Positions 11,240 to 23,464 of a stretch of DNA of 64,000 nt are shown here, piece after piece. Every line of letters starts with the position of its first letter. Within the stretch, counting starts at the first letter, position 1. The translations under genes were made by a program, and so were the position numbers. This stretch comes from Nemania diffusa (lineage: Eukaryota > Ascomycota > Sordariomycetes > Xylariales > Xylariaceae): NCBI GenBank assembly GCA_038501195.1, contig JBBPUQ010000008.1, forward strand, positions 2,366,501 through 2,430,500. The letters are read 5' to 3'. The notes below the pieces were generated by a model. The model saw nothing but the letters and a program-made list of their open reading frames with translations. It was not told where the DNA came from and did not search any database.

Positions 11240-13484
11240 TGCGGCGGCGGCAGCAGCATGCCGTTACCCGGTGCGGGTGGGATGGCGAGGCTTGGCCGGC
11301 TGCTACGTTCACTTGTACGGGAGGTTACCTCCCAGCTCTTCATGTTCGGGACTCTTGGATCTTACCGATTGGTTGTTTTTTTTATGTTTATGATAATACG
11401 GCACCGATATCGCAATGCGGTTTTCATGCGTGGTATGATACACGCGGTCGTTGAGGAGGTATGCCGGGTTCAAATATAATGGTCCTCTTCACGACCTAGA
11501 TTCTCTGTAACACTTGGAACATATGATAGGCCCAAATGCGAAATAACATCATCACTACACATAATCCTGCTGCCGCTGTTAGTATTACATCTTATGTTGG
11601 GTGCCGGAGGGCCACAAATGTCATAGTCGTATATCTTCATTTTCAACAATCGATATTTCGGGTAGCGTTTCATTCGCGTTATTTATTCCCTCATACTCTG
11701 TTTACTCTTTCCGGTGATCACCACATAACCCGTTCCGTCTACCCGACTCGCCTAGTTAGATTTTTATCACTCATTCCCTATCGCTTGGCTACTACTATGT
11801 TAATGAGCCCTATGAAGGGAGATCTATTACGGAATAGAACTGTAACGCTAAACCACAACACTTCCAAAAGTAAAACGTTCTTAAGGTGAGAACCTTGACC
11901 ATTTGCAAGTCTCAGATATCGGACTGTGACAAAAACTGGAGTTGAGGAGTGAAAAATAATCATTATCGTGTTTTTATATGACTTAAAATTAATTATATTT
12001 ACTCTGAATCTAAGTAATTTTATATTGCTAAACTAAGGGTTCACACTACTTAGCCAATTAAACTTACCCACCATATTCTATATATATCCTCCATCTTTGC
12101 ATAAGTTTATACTCAAGAGGATGAGTCGAGACCTTTGAAGGCACCTCAAACCTGATCGGGGTTCTTTATTAATATGTAATATAAAGTATAAGGGGCATGA
12201 TCTATTCTCTTAGTGTGCATGGAGGCGTTTTCATCCTACTTACATGCCAACTAAGCTAGCTGCAGCGCTCACATACTTTCGATTTCATCAGATAGATATT
12301 TAAAGATTTTCAGCCAGATCAGGCAGGCGGCATCTATCCATACCAGCTTTCAACCCCATCACGCTCTACCGATCTCGGATCTTCAATAAAAAGAGAATAC
12401 GGCATCGCTGTAGTGTGCTGCTGTTGCCTAACTTAGACCCGAGATAGGAGCCCGGATGTGCTTTCCGTGACGCACCAGAGTCCTTCATGGTCGATTCATA
12501 AGCTATTAATGAATCAGTCCTGTTGTGTCAGTCTTCGATGACATAGTGTTTGCCTATCCGCTCGATATCACTATTCCCTAACCTGAAAAGTTTGCCGTGT
12601 CATCACAAGCGGTCGCACACGGCCAGCTGTCGTCGTCCAAGAGCCCTGCAAAGCCACGACATGTGCTCGCTGCCAAGGAAAATCCTTTCGTGATCCGCAC
12701 GTCCCCGACTGGACTGTGGCACGGCGGCGTGGCCGGGTGGCGGCAGCTCGTCCTCCTCATGTACGTTTGGCTCCCTCGTGGCCGTGCGACTAGAACGCGC
12801 TGCGGGTTGCCGAGCACGGGCGCTTCTGGCGGTGGAACGCACCATACATCCGGTGGTCGCACGAGACGTGGCGGGAAGCGCTATTATGCTCCTTTTCGGG
12901 CAGGGTTTAATATAAGCCGCATGGTTTATTTATGGACATACACAGCTCGTAATATCAACCGTGTTTGCGAGAAGCGGATATTCTACCTAAGTCACTCCCG
13001 AGAGCAACACCGCTGTCACGAAGTGCAGGATCGAAGCTATCCTTTGTTTATTTAGAGTAACACAATGTCACTTAACTGGCATATCTAAATGGCGCAGGCT
13101 TCGACCGTTTCTTGGCCTATTGCATGACTTTCTCGGGACGTACTGTTACGGTCAAATTCTTTGTAGCTCTCCAGACCCGTCACCTCAGCGGAAAAGGGAG
13201 TCAAAATGTAAAATAAACTGGATCCTAAAATCTGGTTGGATCTATGAAGGTACTTCCATTTACTAAAACGATTTTTTTAAAAATCTCTTGTGTAGAAGGA
13301 AGTTTAGGACGTGCCACGAAAACCGAATAATACTGGTTTAATAGCACGGACATTGACCTAAGATATCTACAAGAAATCTTATAATTTTATTTTATCTATT
13401 CTATACAATTTCTCAATTCGTCAACTGTCTCAATACGCCGTCATAATCACAGAGTCGACTGTGTCAAATGTTGATGTAGATATC
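11240..13484. other. Intergenic between aldolase and tyrosinase genes
   Basis: No recognisable gene. A GC-rich island at about 12,590-12,880 keeps frames open on both strands (for example 12,597-13,055 forward) but shows no domain, and the overlap suggests composition rather than coding. 11,940-12,060 and 13,200-13,410 are AT-leaning. Confidence 0.5.
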
Positions 13485-15755
13485 ATGATGTTCCTTGAGG
13501 CTCGCAGGTACATTCTGCACTTGGCAATTCTCACGAGGATTGGTCATGCCAACGGGGGCACCGGGCCGGTACCTGTCATTGGAAGAACAACAGGGATCGA
13601 CCAAGCCACGGGTAAACCACCTTTACGAATGAACATCAACACATTAGAGCAGGAAGGAGGCCCGATGTGGTAGAATTTCTCCGTTGATTCCCAATTTTCT
13701 TTGCTAAATTCCTCACACAAAGCAAAGGGATCTCTTCATCCGCGGTCTCGACGCATTGCAGAACAAGCCAGAAGATGACGAGCGATCTCATTTCGCGTTG
13801 GCAGGTAAGCGCTGTCGTGTAGGGCGAATATCGGCTAGAGGTCCGATCTAACACTCCTAGGCATACATGGCATGCCATACACCCCTTATAATGACGTCGT
13901 GTCTGTTCCTGGAGGCTCGTGGGGAGGATATTGCCCGCACCAGGTAATGTTTCTCGATTTTTTTCATTACTCCGTTACGCACATACTCGTGAAGTAATGC
14001 TAAAATATAAGGATATAGTCGCCTCAGCTAATTTCTTGGCATCGTGCCTATCTCGTTCTCTACGAGGTAAGAGAAAGGTACGCATCGTAAATACGGAGCA
14101 AGCCGCTAACAAACGGATAAGGAAATCCTTGGAGACGAAGTTCAAAGATTGGCCGCAGAGTATACCAACAATGACGATGCATCTGCCTACCGAGAGGCAT
14201 CACAAAAGTTACGTCTTCCGTATTGGGACTGGGCAAGCGACTCGACTCTTCCGCCTTCTAGCATGCGAGAGAACATCTCAGTGAACGGCCCGAACGGCGA
14301 GATGGTTCTTCACAACCCCTTGTATAACTATCGCTGGCAGACATATCCGTTAAATGCAACCCAGTTCCCAGGGCAAGGCGGCATGGGACCTGCGACCACG
14401 CGGAATATAAGCAGAAGTTTGAACGATCTAACTAGCTCCATCAAAGATTCCGTCGTGCGTATTAGTAAAGAATATTAGAGAAATCTAAGATGACTTCCTA
14501 ACATGGTCTAGTACCGCACGTTCTCTTCTGCTGCAACATACGATCAGATGGCGTCGATGGCTGGTTCGGGGTCTAGTTTTGAATCGCCTCACAATGTGAT
14601 TCATAATTCTGTCGGAGGCTCATTTCTAGGGTTGGATCTGACTTCATTCGACGCGCTATTGTACGTTTTAATAACGCTCGACTTTAACACAGCGTTGAAT
14701 ACTTACTTCTATGGCGTAGTATGCTCCACCACTGCAATCTCGATCGACTGGCCGCTATGTGGACAGCATCCCATCACGATACACTACAGGCACAACCGTT
14801 CATAAGCCAGGGGCTATATTCAACAGCTCGAGGCGAGATGATCACCGCTGATAGCCCACTGAAGCCGTTTTACCAGGTAAGTGCGCATAGAAGCGATAGC
14901 GCATAGTAGAGGGTTCGAATGTCGTCCTCGAGGGTCGTAGCTATCTGCTATAGTAGCTGACACCGTAAAAAACGCAGGCCGACGGAAAAACCTTCCATAC
15001 CGGTAGGACGATGGCAGCAATTGAAGCATTCGGCTACACATACCCAGAGACCCCAAATGAAGATCAGGGCCGACAGGAGGGCGTTATTGTACAGATCAAC
15101 AGACTATACGGTGACCTGACTGCGAACCAGAAGTTAACAGCTGCTTCAACTTCTAGGCGTGAATGGGTTGTCAAAATCCAGGTTGATCGCGCAGATCTCC
15201 AATTACCATGCAGTATCGATATGTACTTAGGAGACCACCTTGCTGGCCGAACATGGCTCCTCAGCATGCCAAAGACGGGCCTCGCACATGACGAACTACC
15301 GCTTTCACGAGCCATCAGTCGCCTTGGTATCGACAGTAACGAGCCTGGGGTCATTGAGAAAAGGCTTGTAAATGACCTACATGTTCAGGTGACCAAGGTA
15401 TGTAGCGTCCATTTCAACGCCCTAGGGTATTCGCATGTATCTTGCTGTGTGATGTTATAAGAAAGCAAGTACACCGCTACCTATTTCATGTTGGTATTTG
15501 TTGTTTTTGAATACTCACATATCTCTCTTTGGGAAATAGGATGATACTGTGCTGGACCTGGGAGACATACCAAGTCTACAAGCCACTTTAGTTGGTGAAG
15601 ATGTCACACCACCAAGCAGTGAGTCTGATTTTCCTTCGTACAGCAACAGAACCACTGTGAAGGCCATTATTGCAAATACTTCACTAGTGCTACGAAGGGG
15701 TACCTATAGGTATGGTGCGCCAGATGCAAGTAGTGGTCGTAGGCAGACAGTATGA
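13485..15755 (+). CDS. Tyrosinase (type 3 dinuclear copper oxidase), nine exons
   Basis: Exons 13485-13669, 13728-13804, 13861-13943, 14019-14066, 14122-14454, 14512-14660, 14720-14876, 14978-15397 and 15540-15755 give 555 aa; every junction keeps frame and has GT..AG borders. The enzyme hydroxylates monophenols and oxidises catechols to quinones, as in melanin formation. CuA site: His in GIHGMPY (residue 90), the Cys-X-His of YCPH (112-114, likely thioether) and SWHRAY (His123, on a 48-bp exon). CuB site: ESPHNVIHN (269, 273) and MLHHCNLDR (295/296). RLPYWDWASD is also diagnostic. All copper ligands are present. The start is uncertain: ATGs at 13485 and 13488 are possible, and a further 5' exon cannot be excluded. 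No clear signal peptide. The C-terminus (ending RRQTV) may continue in a missed exon. Confidence 0.85.
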
Positions 15756-16551
15756 TCTCTGATAGAAGATGCATTCGATATTAAGTGGCAGAGCGACTGA
15801 GGGATTGCCTAGTTTGACAACTTGCCCTCGCTCTTACGGGAAGCGGCCCCTGGCACTTTGTTTACCACGTTCATTTAGACTAGGAGTAAGTAATGCGTTG
15901 AGGCGAATATTGTTGCTGTCGTTTACTTCCACCGCGCTTGGTATCACGGAAGTACGGCGGTAGCAGCCATGTGTACTGCGTCGATACATACCTATAATGG
16001 AGGTAAACTACGCATATGGCGTTGGCATCAACTTTCATATGCACAGTGCATCACGTCATTGCGAGATTGACCAATTGTTGGCGTTGAATAAGTGTGTGTG
16101 TGCGTGCCTTCGCCAGAGCCGACGGTCGATTGCCCTATCGGCCTCAACTCTGAATAGGGGCGCGCAGTGTTTATCTAGAAGAGGCAAATATACATCACTG
16201 ATAGTTGACAAGGTCTTCTAACACACACTCGCATGCCACCAACAAAAACACGATCGAGATGAACAAATTTGGCTTAATTCAAGACATTCTCGTGTTCGGC
16301 TATCGGCGTGTGTGGCTCAAATCGATGTCGGTGTTAGCTTTCGAAATCCAATCATATGTTTGCACTGTCCTGAAGTCTGGATTCAGGTACTTTGCCGCTG
16401 TTTGTGCCGCTGCGATAAGGATTGACATAGACAAGTAATACAAGGGCTGGCTCGAATTGAGCGCAGTACTTAAACAGACTGGATTAGGGAGGTAAAATAT
16501 TGATACGGACGTACACACATGACGAACTGCATATAACGTCGCATCGGAATC

Positions 16552-16573
16552 AAAAAAAAAAAAAAAAAAAAAA
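16552..16573 (+). repeat. Homopolymer A(22) followed by G(5)
   Basis: Twenty-two consecutive A are followed directly by GGGGG. It could be a slippage tract or the poly(A) tail of an old retroposed copy. I see no coding relic upstream that would prove the second. Confidence 0.8.
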
Positions 16574-17323
16574 GGGGGTGGAGGGTGATTGATTTTCAGC
16601 GCCTCCAGCGCCTCCAATGCCTATCTGACAGCAGCCACAGCCACAGCGGGCACGGTCGGCTGCTGTGGCTTTCTGCAGGTGCCAGGCAGTCACGGGATAT
16701 CCGGAAATTCAGCTGCAGTCGGCCGAGACTGCTGCAGATTGCCGTTCATGTTCAACGGGAAATGGCGTGCATGGTTCCTGACTCGATGCAATGGGAAATA
16801 AGACTACCGGTAGATAAAATGATGGTTATCTAGAATTGAGAAGTTGTTCTTGACGAGCTTTCTCCCCTCCCCCACCACTATCCTAAGTCGTCCCCTTCCC
16901 TGAGAAAGTCCCCTGCATACATACCTAGAACCCTAGATGCATGCCGCTGCTTCCTAGGGATTATTCTATCTCCAGTCACTTATCCCTGGTTCTAGAGTCC
17001 TGATTTGGGATGAATCCCGCTGTTACTAGACAGCTTGAGTTCGTCCACCATTATCAAAAACGCAAGCTTCGGCCACTGAACACGGTTTCCTCGATGACTG
17101 GCATATCATATCAGCGAGTCGATCACTGACGCGTAACACGTCTAAACAACCTAATGCTGTACCATTAATTAGGAATAGTCATCTGCATCGCCATCGCTGT
17201 TACTAGATAGCTAAGAGCGGATGCATTGTTGATTTACTCCAAGGGCTATAAGGATCGCAAATGGCATTCTGGGTTGGCAAACCCTCGAAGTCAGAATCAA
17301 CCCCAAACCAGCTCCCTCCAATC

Positions 17324-17363
17324 ACCACTGGGGGGAGAATTATTTCTGCTACACCCCAGTGGT
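17324..17363. repeat. 10-bp perfect inverted repeat
   Basis: ACCACTGGGG (17,324-17,333) and CCCCAGTGGT (17,354-17,363) are exact reverse complements separated by 20 bp. They could form a hairpin; no associated gene is visible. Confidence 0.6.
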
Positions 17364-18944
17364 CTAACAATCTACGGTAGCACTTGGATCAACTTGAGGC
17401 TGGTCTCTACCAGCTGCCAGCTGCTACTCCATATCGTTGTTGCATGCCAATCTTTATCCATATCAACTGTCATAGTGCTTATCTAGCCACTTTCAGCTTC
17501 AGTGTTGGATTATGTGCATCGAACTCTATCAACGGTGGCAACTTTGCTCATGCTGGGGGTTCCTGTCCCCTCAGACTTGCCCCGAGCTCTTCAAGAAATG
17601 CTTGGGGCCCCGAGGTGAGTGCCCCCCAAGTATATATGCTTGACTCTGCATAGTGCTAGGGAATTTGTCTGATGAGCTAGTGCCTAGGTGCTATAGACAA
17701 AAAGATCGTCAAATGGAATGAAGGGATGTGTAACGAATGCTGGGACAGGTTTGTCCAAGAAGCACGCGAGATGGCGGAGGCCCAGACTGGGACGGAAACT
17801 GGAACAAACCACCTGGGTGCTGCATCTGGAACTTCTCAGCATTAGCACGACGACGCGCCGACGACACATGCCCGCATAAGCAATTCACGTTAGAGTTCTC
17901 ATACACGCCAGACTGCTGGATTCTGCTTTACCCAAGATACATGGGATTAATTTTCGATTTCCCAGCAGGCTGAAGTCTTCAAATACGACCATACTTGTAC
18001 CGTGGAGTTTCTGAAGTGTTTGGCACGATGCGTACCGCGCAGTCTAGTGAAGATCTCGGCATCCGAGCTTATTCATGACGATAGTTTTCTACCGCATCTG
18101 TGAAACTTGTGGTTTAGGCTGTTTAACGTTGGAATCTAATAGGAGGGTAAGGGGACAACTGCTGCTATGCAAAAGTAACCTAACAAACGGTATATTTAAT
18201 TCGGGACTCCGGGTAGTATCTAATAGGCTCCCCGCATAATAGATGCTATTGGTGATTGTGTAGTTCTCCCAAGTTTCCAAGGAAGCAGACGGAGGAAACT
18301 GGGGAAGGTGGGTGCTCATCAACGTTGTAATTGATATATCTTGATCAAGTTTCTGAATACTACTATGAAAACTAAGGCAGCTACACCTAGGTTTGATTCT
18401 TAAGGTTGTTACATCGTTACAGCCTTCTTTGAATTTTTCTACAAGTCACTCAATCCAGACACTCGTACATCTATCAAGAGGATATGAGATTATTTGGACT
18501 ATTCTTGATATATCATTACATCGGCCGCTAGCAAACAGATATTCGCATGCCTATGTGCATAATCGGGGTTTCACGGGAAATCAATCCTCCTTTGCCATCG
18601 CTCTATTTTGAGCCGGATGAGATAATAGTTATCATTACACCCATTTCCTGTTAGCAGAGGGGATATGATCACTTAGGTAAAGAATATGTGGAATGCGATC
18701 CCTCGAAAATGATTAGCTTCGTGAAGCTACTCTTCTGAATACACTGGAGGTTGAGTATGTTGGACTCCTCGAAGTATTTTTTTTCTACTTGAAATGGATC
18801 TGAGAGGTATAAAAAGGGTATTTTTCATGACCCAGAGATAGATTAGACGAGAATTGAAGCGAGATAAAAATTCTTGATTGTAACTTCAGGTCCTTAGGAT
18901 TGGGGGGCGGGGAGGGCGAGAACACGTATAGAAGTCTATGGTAT

Positions 18945-19292
18945 CTTTCTTACAATACTGCTTACTATCATCGACTCCCTATCAATAAACGACTTAAATA
19001 GGCTACTAGAGAAGACAGAAACCTTAGAGCCATTACATTTTACATTAAACTTAAGGATAGTAGGATGATATTTAGGCCACAGGAAAGAAACTATCGCAGA
19101 TCGCTTCAATAGCATAACGAAGTTTTGCAATTATTGAATACTCCAGTTCAAGTAGAAAAGTTAATTTAACAACACGTTAAAGAGCTATTTTAAGTAGTAG
19201 ATACGTTGTACGACAAGTCTAGCAAGTAATTAGAAACAGCTGACATCGCTGCAGTAAAGAAGCAGAATGAAGCTCTCGAGTAAGTTTGATAG
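18945..19292 (+). pseudogene. RIP-type relic of an unidentified coding region
   Basis: One reading frame runs about 116 codons with protein-like content (HRLPINKRLK, KDSRMIFRPQERNYRRSL, VVDTLYDKSSK, ADIAAVKKQNEALE) and is interrupted only by TAA or TAG. Each such stop is what CAA or CAG (Gln), or in part TGG, would become by C-to-T or G-to-A change; several sit in Gln-rich settings. There is no frameshift inside the stretch. The protein would be helical and perhaps coiled coil. I cannot name the family; a transposon-encoded protein is possible. It ends in two more stops just after 19,292. Confidence 0.45.
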
Positions 19293-19912
19293 CTTCATAG
19301 TTAGGCTTAAATATGAGAAAATATTGAGAGTAAGTTCTTGTATGTAGAGCAGATGATGATTTATGTGGTAAGGTTGCTCAAAACATGTCATGAATTAGTT
19401 GGGATGTAGTTTATCTGGTGAATTGGCTTAGACCAATAATAGCTGCCATGGCTCACCCAAGCTTCGACGAGCATTAGCAATGAGGCTAGTATCTTGCTGG
19501 GGGCAAATGTAATGCTAGCCTATTGGGTTATATTTTTGCGCAATACCTATTCGGCTAGTACTGACGGATAACTGCCCAAGGGTGCTGAGGCCGAGTCACG
19601 TGCTTTCGAGACACTATTAACGCGCCTTCAGTAATTTCTAGTTGGAGTAGGTACTCTGTAGCGCGTGACGTAAGTATCCCTCCCACTTCCAACCGGGAAG
19701 GAGTCACCTTGCGCAGGTCCCCTGTATTTAGGCCCTTCTGTATCTTATATTATACGAGCATCTTTGAACAAGTTGGTATCGCTCAGTGCTAGATATCAGG
19801 CTCCCTTCTTCATTTTGGGCAATCGATTATCATGACTCTCTCATCAATATTTAATTGGACGCTTTAGTCGCTTGCGATGCTGTTCACCTAGCGCCCCCAT
19901 TTCATTTTCAAC
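19293..19912 (+). promoter_or_regulatory. Upstream region of rad4 with E-box and CRE-like sites
   Basis: This segment leads to the rad4 ATG. It has CACGTG (19,597-19,602, E-box for bHLH factors) and TGACGTAA (19,666-19,673, CRE/AP-1-like, bound by bZIP factors in fungi). Such sites would suit a stress-responsive repair gene, but regulation here is inferred only from the words. Confidence 0.3.
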
Positions 19913-22493
19913 ATGGTCGGGCGGAAACGTATGGCTGCTGGTAATCGGTCTACCAGTACGAAAGCCTCCACTATACCACGTTCATCAAGGCCAACCAGGT
20001 CGAGCAGTTCAAGGGCTGGACAAAGTGATGTCTCCGAAATCTACCGTGATATGCTTGTTGAAGCCAACGTCCGACCAATCCCAATCCCAACCCCAAATTC
20101 CGAGGAACGACCGACCAAGAGAAAGCGCCCCGGCCAGCATCGTGACGAAGTAGCCCCGAGCGTCAAACCCTCACATGAAAAGCCCGATCGCGAGAAGGCC
20201 GCTGATCTCTCACAGCGCAAAGATGAGGACGAGAGTGCAGATGACATGGAGTTCGAGGACGTAGTACTTCCCGCTGCGACGATACAGACCGTCTACCGCG
20301 ACTCGGATGAGGAGGAAGAAGAAGAAGAAGATGGCGACGACAACGATGGGGAAGTTTTCGAAGACGTTGATTTCTCCGCCCACGCATCAGCCACCGGCGC
20401 AGTCCCAGACACCCTACCAGATCTGGAACTTGATTTGTCGGCTCGAACCAAATCTACTCCGACGAAGATCATTGATAGACGGAAGCCTATCAATAAAGTA
20501 GAGAAGGGCCGTCGCACTGAGATACACAAAACACACCTCCTATGCTTACTAGCCCACGTAGCCCAGAGGAACAAATGGTGCAACGATGCTCAGGTACAAG
20601 ATAGTCTACGGCCACTGCTAACACAGAAGATGGTCACAAAACTGAACCCGCCTAGCCAACTGACTCAGTTTGGGCGAGCTAATTCGCTCAAGGAAGGCTT
20701 GAGTCTAGTGAATAACATGTTCAAAACTAAATATCGAATTACCGAGCGGGGGATGAGAAGAGCGCTCTGGGCCGAAACAGAGGCTCATCTCCAAGATGTA
20801 ACATTCACCGTTGTCTTGTGCCCTAGAGAGGAGAGCTAATTGTATTTCACAGTACAGTCTACCTGCGGATTCAGAAGCAGCTCTAGAGAAGTCGGACTTC
20901 CGGGAAGCGGCAAAGTCTCTCAGTGGCTCCCGGGATGTGGGGGCCCAACTCTACTGCGCACTTCTCCGTGCTGCGGGTGTTGAAGCTAGACTGGTTTGCT
21001 CTCTTCAGCCTCTCTCTTTTGGATCAGCGGGACCGTACATGGGAGCCCGTCATAAAAACAAACAGAAACTAACGTTAGAAGACAAATACGGCCAACTTTT
21101 TAAGCCCAATGACTCTTCCGATGTACCTACAAACCCGCATGCTTCCCTTCCGCCTCGGAGACGGCTAGGACACCCGAATGCAGCAGCTTTTAGACTGCCG
21201 GAGACCGAATCGGGTCCCTCTCGCCCAGCGCCGCCGACGCCAAAAAGGATCCGTGAATCTCCCTACCCAGTCTATTGGGTTGAGATCCTCGACGAGGGGC
21301 ATCAGAAATGGCAACCGACAGATCCACTAGTCACGGAATCCTACTGGAAGCCCCCCAAGCTTGAACCTCCAGCTTCTGATAGGGAGAACTGCATGACATA
21401 CGTTATAAGTTTTGAGGAAGGAGGCACAGCAAAAGATGTCACACGGCGCTACGCGAAGGCGTATAATGCGAAAACGAGAAGAATGCGGGTCGAAAGCGTT
21501 TTAAACGACGGTGAACGGTGGTGGCGGAAGGCGCTTCGAACATATTCACGAGGCTATCAGAGCGACTTGGACCAGATTGAAGCAAATGAGTTGGCTGCGA
21601 CAGAAGCTCGCGAGCCAATGCCGCGGAACATTGCGGATTTCAAAGATCACCCGATTTATGCGTTGGAGCGACATCTACGGCGACATGAAGTATTAGTGCC
21701 GAATGCAGCCCCGTCTGGAACTGTTGGGGCCGGTAGTAAGGCCCCCCTTGAGAAAGTCTACAGGCGCCGAGATGTTAGGATTGCTCGAAGCAGAGAAAAG
21801 TGGTATCGTCTTGGAAGGGAAGTTAGGCCGGACGAGATACCAGTGAAATTTATAACGAAACCATCTCAGGTACATGAAGATCTTTTCAGTGATGAGGCGC
21901 ATGAGTTTGGTGAGGGCGAAACAAACGGTACACCAATCTACACGATAGATCAAACGGAACTCTACAAAGCGCCACCGGTTGTCAACGGAAAGGTACCGAA
22001 GAATAGATACGGCAACTTAGATCTTTATGTGCCTAGCATGATCCCGGAAGGTGGCGTCTATATTGCTGATGATTTTGGGGCCCGAGCGGCATTTATCTTA
22101 GGGGTTGATTACGCGCCAGCCCTCACTGGATTCCAGTTTAGCGGAAGAAAAGGGACGGCGGTCCTCCGTGGCGTGGTAGTAGCAGCAGAACATGGGGAGG
22201 CCGTAGCAGCTGTGATCGATGCGATTAAAGATCAGGAGGTTGAGATTGAGATGGAGAGAAGGTGCCGGCAAGTGCTCAGGATGTGGAGGCTATTTTTGAT
22301 GAATCTACGCATACGAGAGCGAATATGGGCTGGCGTAAGTTCAGGGGATGAAGAAACGGAAACCCCTGATCAAACAGACATTAGGGTTGATGAGGTAAGG
22401 GATGAAGCAAACGAATCAGACGAAAGTGACGAGATGGGTGCTGGTGGCTTTGAGATTGATGACGAGTACGCAGGAGGGTTCATAATGGACTGA
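19913..22493 (+). CDS. rad4: DNA damage recognition protein Rad4/XPC
   Basis: Exons 19913-20797 and 20853-22493 (55-bp intron, GTAACA...CAG) give 841 aa. The protein recognises helix-distorting lesions at the start of global nucleotide excision repair, as Rad4-Rad23 in yeast and XPC-RAD23B in animals, in the nucleus. Residues 1-190 are disordered with acidic runs (DSDEEEEEEEDGDD). The transglutaminase-like domain spans about 200-480 and includes DFREAAKSLSGSRDVGAQLY and CALLRAAGVEARLVCSLQPL. The beta-hairpin domains follow: BHD1 near 548-610 (FKDHPIYALERHLRRHEV), BHD2 near 640-695 (VPKNRYGNLDLYVPSMIPEG) and BHD3 near 700-775 (GVDYAPALTGFQFSGRKGTA). The tail is acidic and ends GGFIMD. The length suits the fungal family. 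Confidence 0.92.
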
Positions 22494-23464
22494 AGCAACT
22501 AAGATGTGCAATTATCGTCGTCTATTGCAACAGACTCATTCTGCTCAAGAGCTCGGGCTCGGGCTCGCTATCGGTTGAGGGATAGGAATGACAAATGTTC
22601 TTCGCATGTTTGATGTACTACGTACATATGTAGCGGGTAGGTATATCATGTTTTGTATATCTTTGGGGCTGAACCCACATAGCGAAACGCCTACAACCTA
22701 TCATATCATCAATTGTTGCGACTGGCCAAGACCTTCGCTTCGCTTGCTATCATACCAGTAAATTGCCATGGCGAAAATGAATGCGACGCAGCTAAGAATA
22801 CTGCGTATTGAGGCAGGCTCTGAGGCAAGTAACAGCCACGGCCCACTAAGAATGGTACATCGCTGAGCTAGCAGGGTTCACAGCCTCAATTACAGGGATA
22901 AAGGCGACGCGGGATCAGTAACTTTCCGCAACGTCGGCGCCGCAGGGTACAATATGGTTGACTAGAAAAGTGGAGCGCACCCCTCGATCCGTCAGCCAGC
23001 AGTGAGCACACCTTAAATGCGCCTTAAATAAGCGATACGACTGCTGTATGTGTATGTATGTACAGTACTGACATACCTAACCTGTTGACTGTAGATCTAG
23101 GTACATCGGCGTTACAGCCACGTGCATTAGACCCAAGAAGATACTTAGGTCTATCTATTTATTGTCTACCTGCATTCTTTCACTCCTTAAAAAACTGTAC
23201 TGTACATTTTCATATTCCCTCCTTATTGTGTTTATTTCCCGCGGCTTTCCTTATTCTACAAATTGGAGGTAATAACAGTAATAACGGTGGTGGCGATTGA
23301 TGGCATGGTAAATGCAGCAACGAGAAGCGCTCCTACACCCGGACTCGGATCGCCCGGATCTCTTCAGAGCTAAGAGATAGGTAGTAGTTCACGGAGCACG
23401 GAACACTCACTATAAGTGCGGGACTTGTAGTATAGAATAGGTCGCACGCGACGGGTGCTCGACC
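22494..23464. other. Intergenic between rad4 and the ABC transporter
   Basis: No gene seen. It holds the rad4 3' flank and the transporter promoter; AGGTA/TAGGT words recur near 22,640, 23,098 and 23,147. Confidence 0.5.

Larger units (their letters stand above)
15756..18944. other. Long gene-poor stretch downstream of tyrosinase
   Basis: No gene can be supported in about 3.2 kb. It contains a 22-A homopolymer (16,552-16,573), a short perfect inverted repeat (17,324-17,363) and a G-rich patch near 18,902-18,917. Short open frames around 17,226-17,973 have no recognisable content. Confidence 0.5.

Noticed and set aside
12578..13055. Overlapping frames on both strands in a GC-rich island
   Set aside because: No recognisable domain, no better frame, and openness on both strands suggests composition only.
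14900..14930. GGTTCGAAT resembling a tRNA B box
   Set aside because: It lies in a tyrosinase intron with no acceptor, D or anticodon stem around it.
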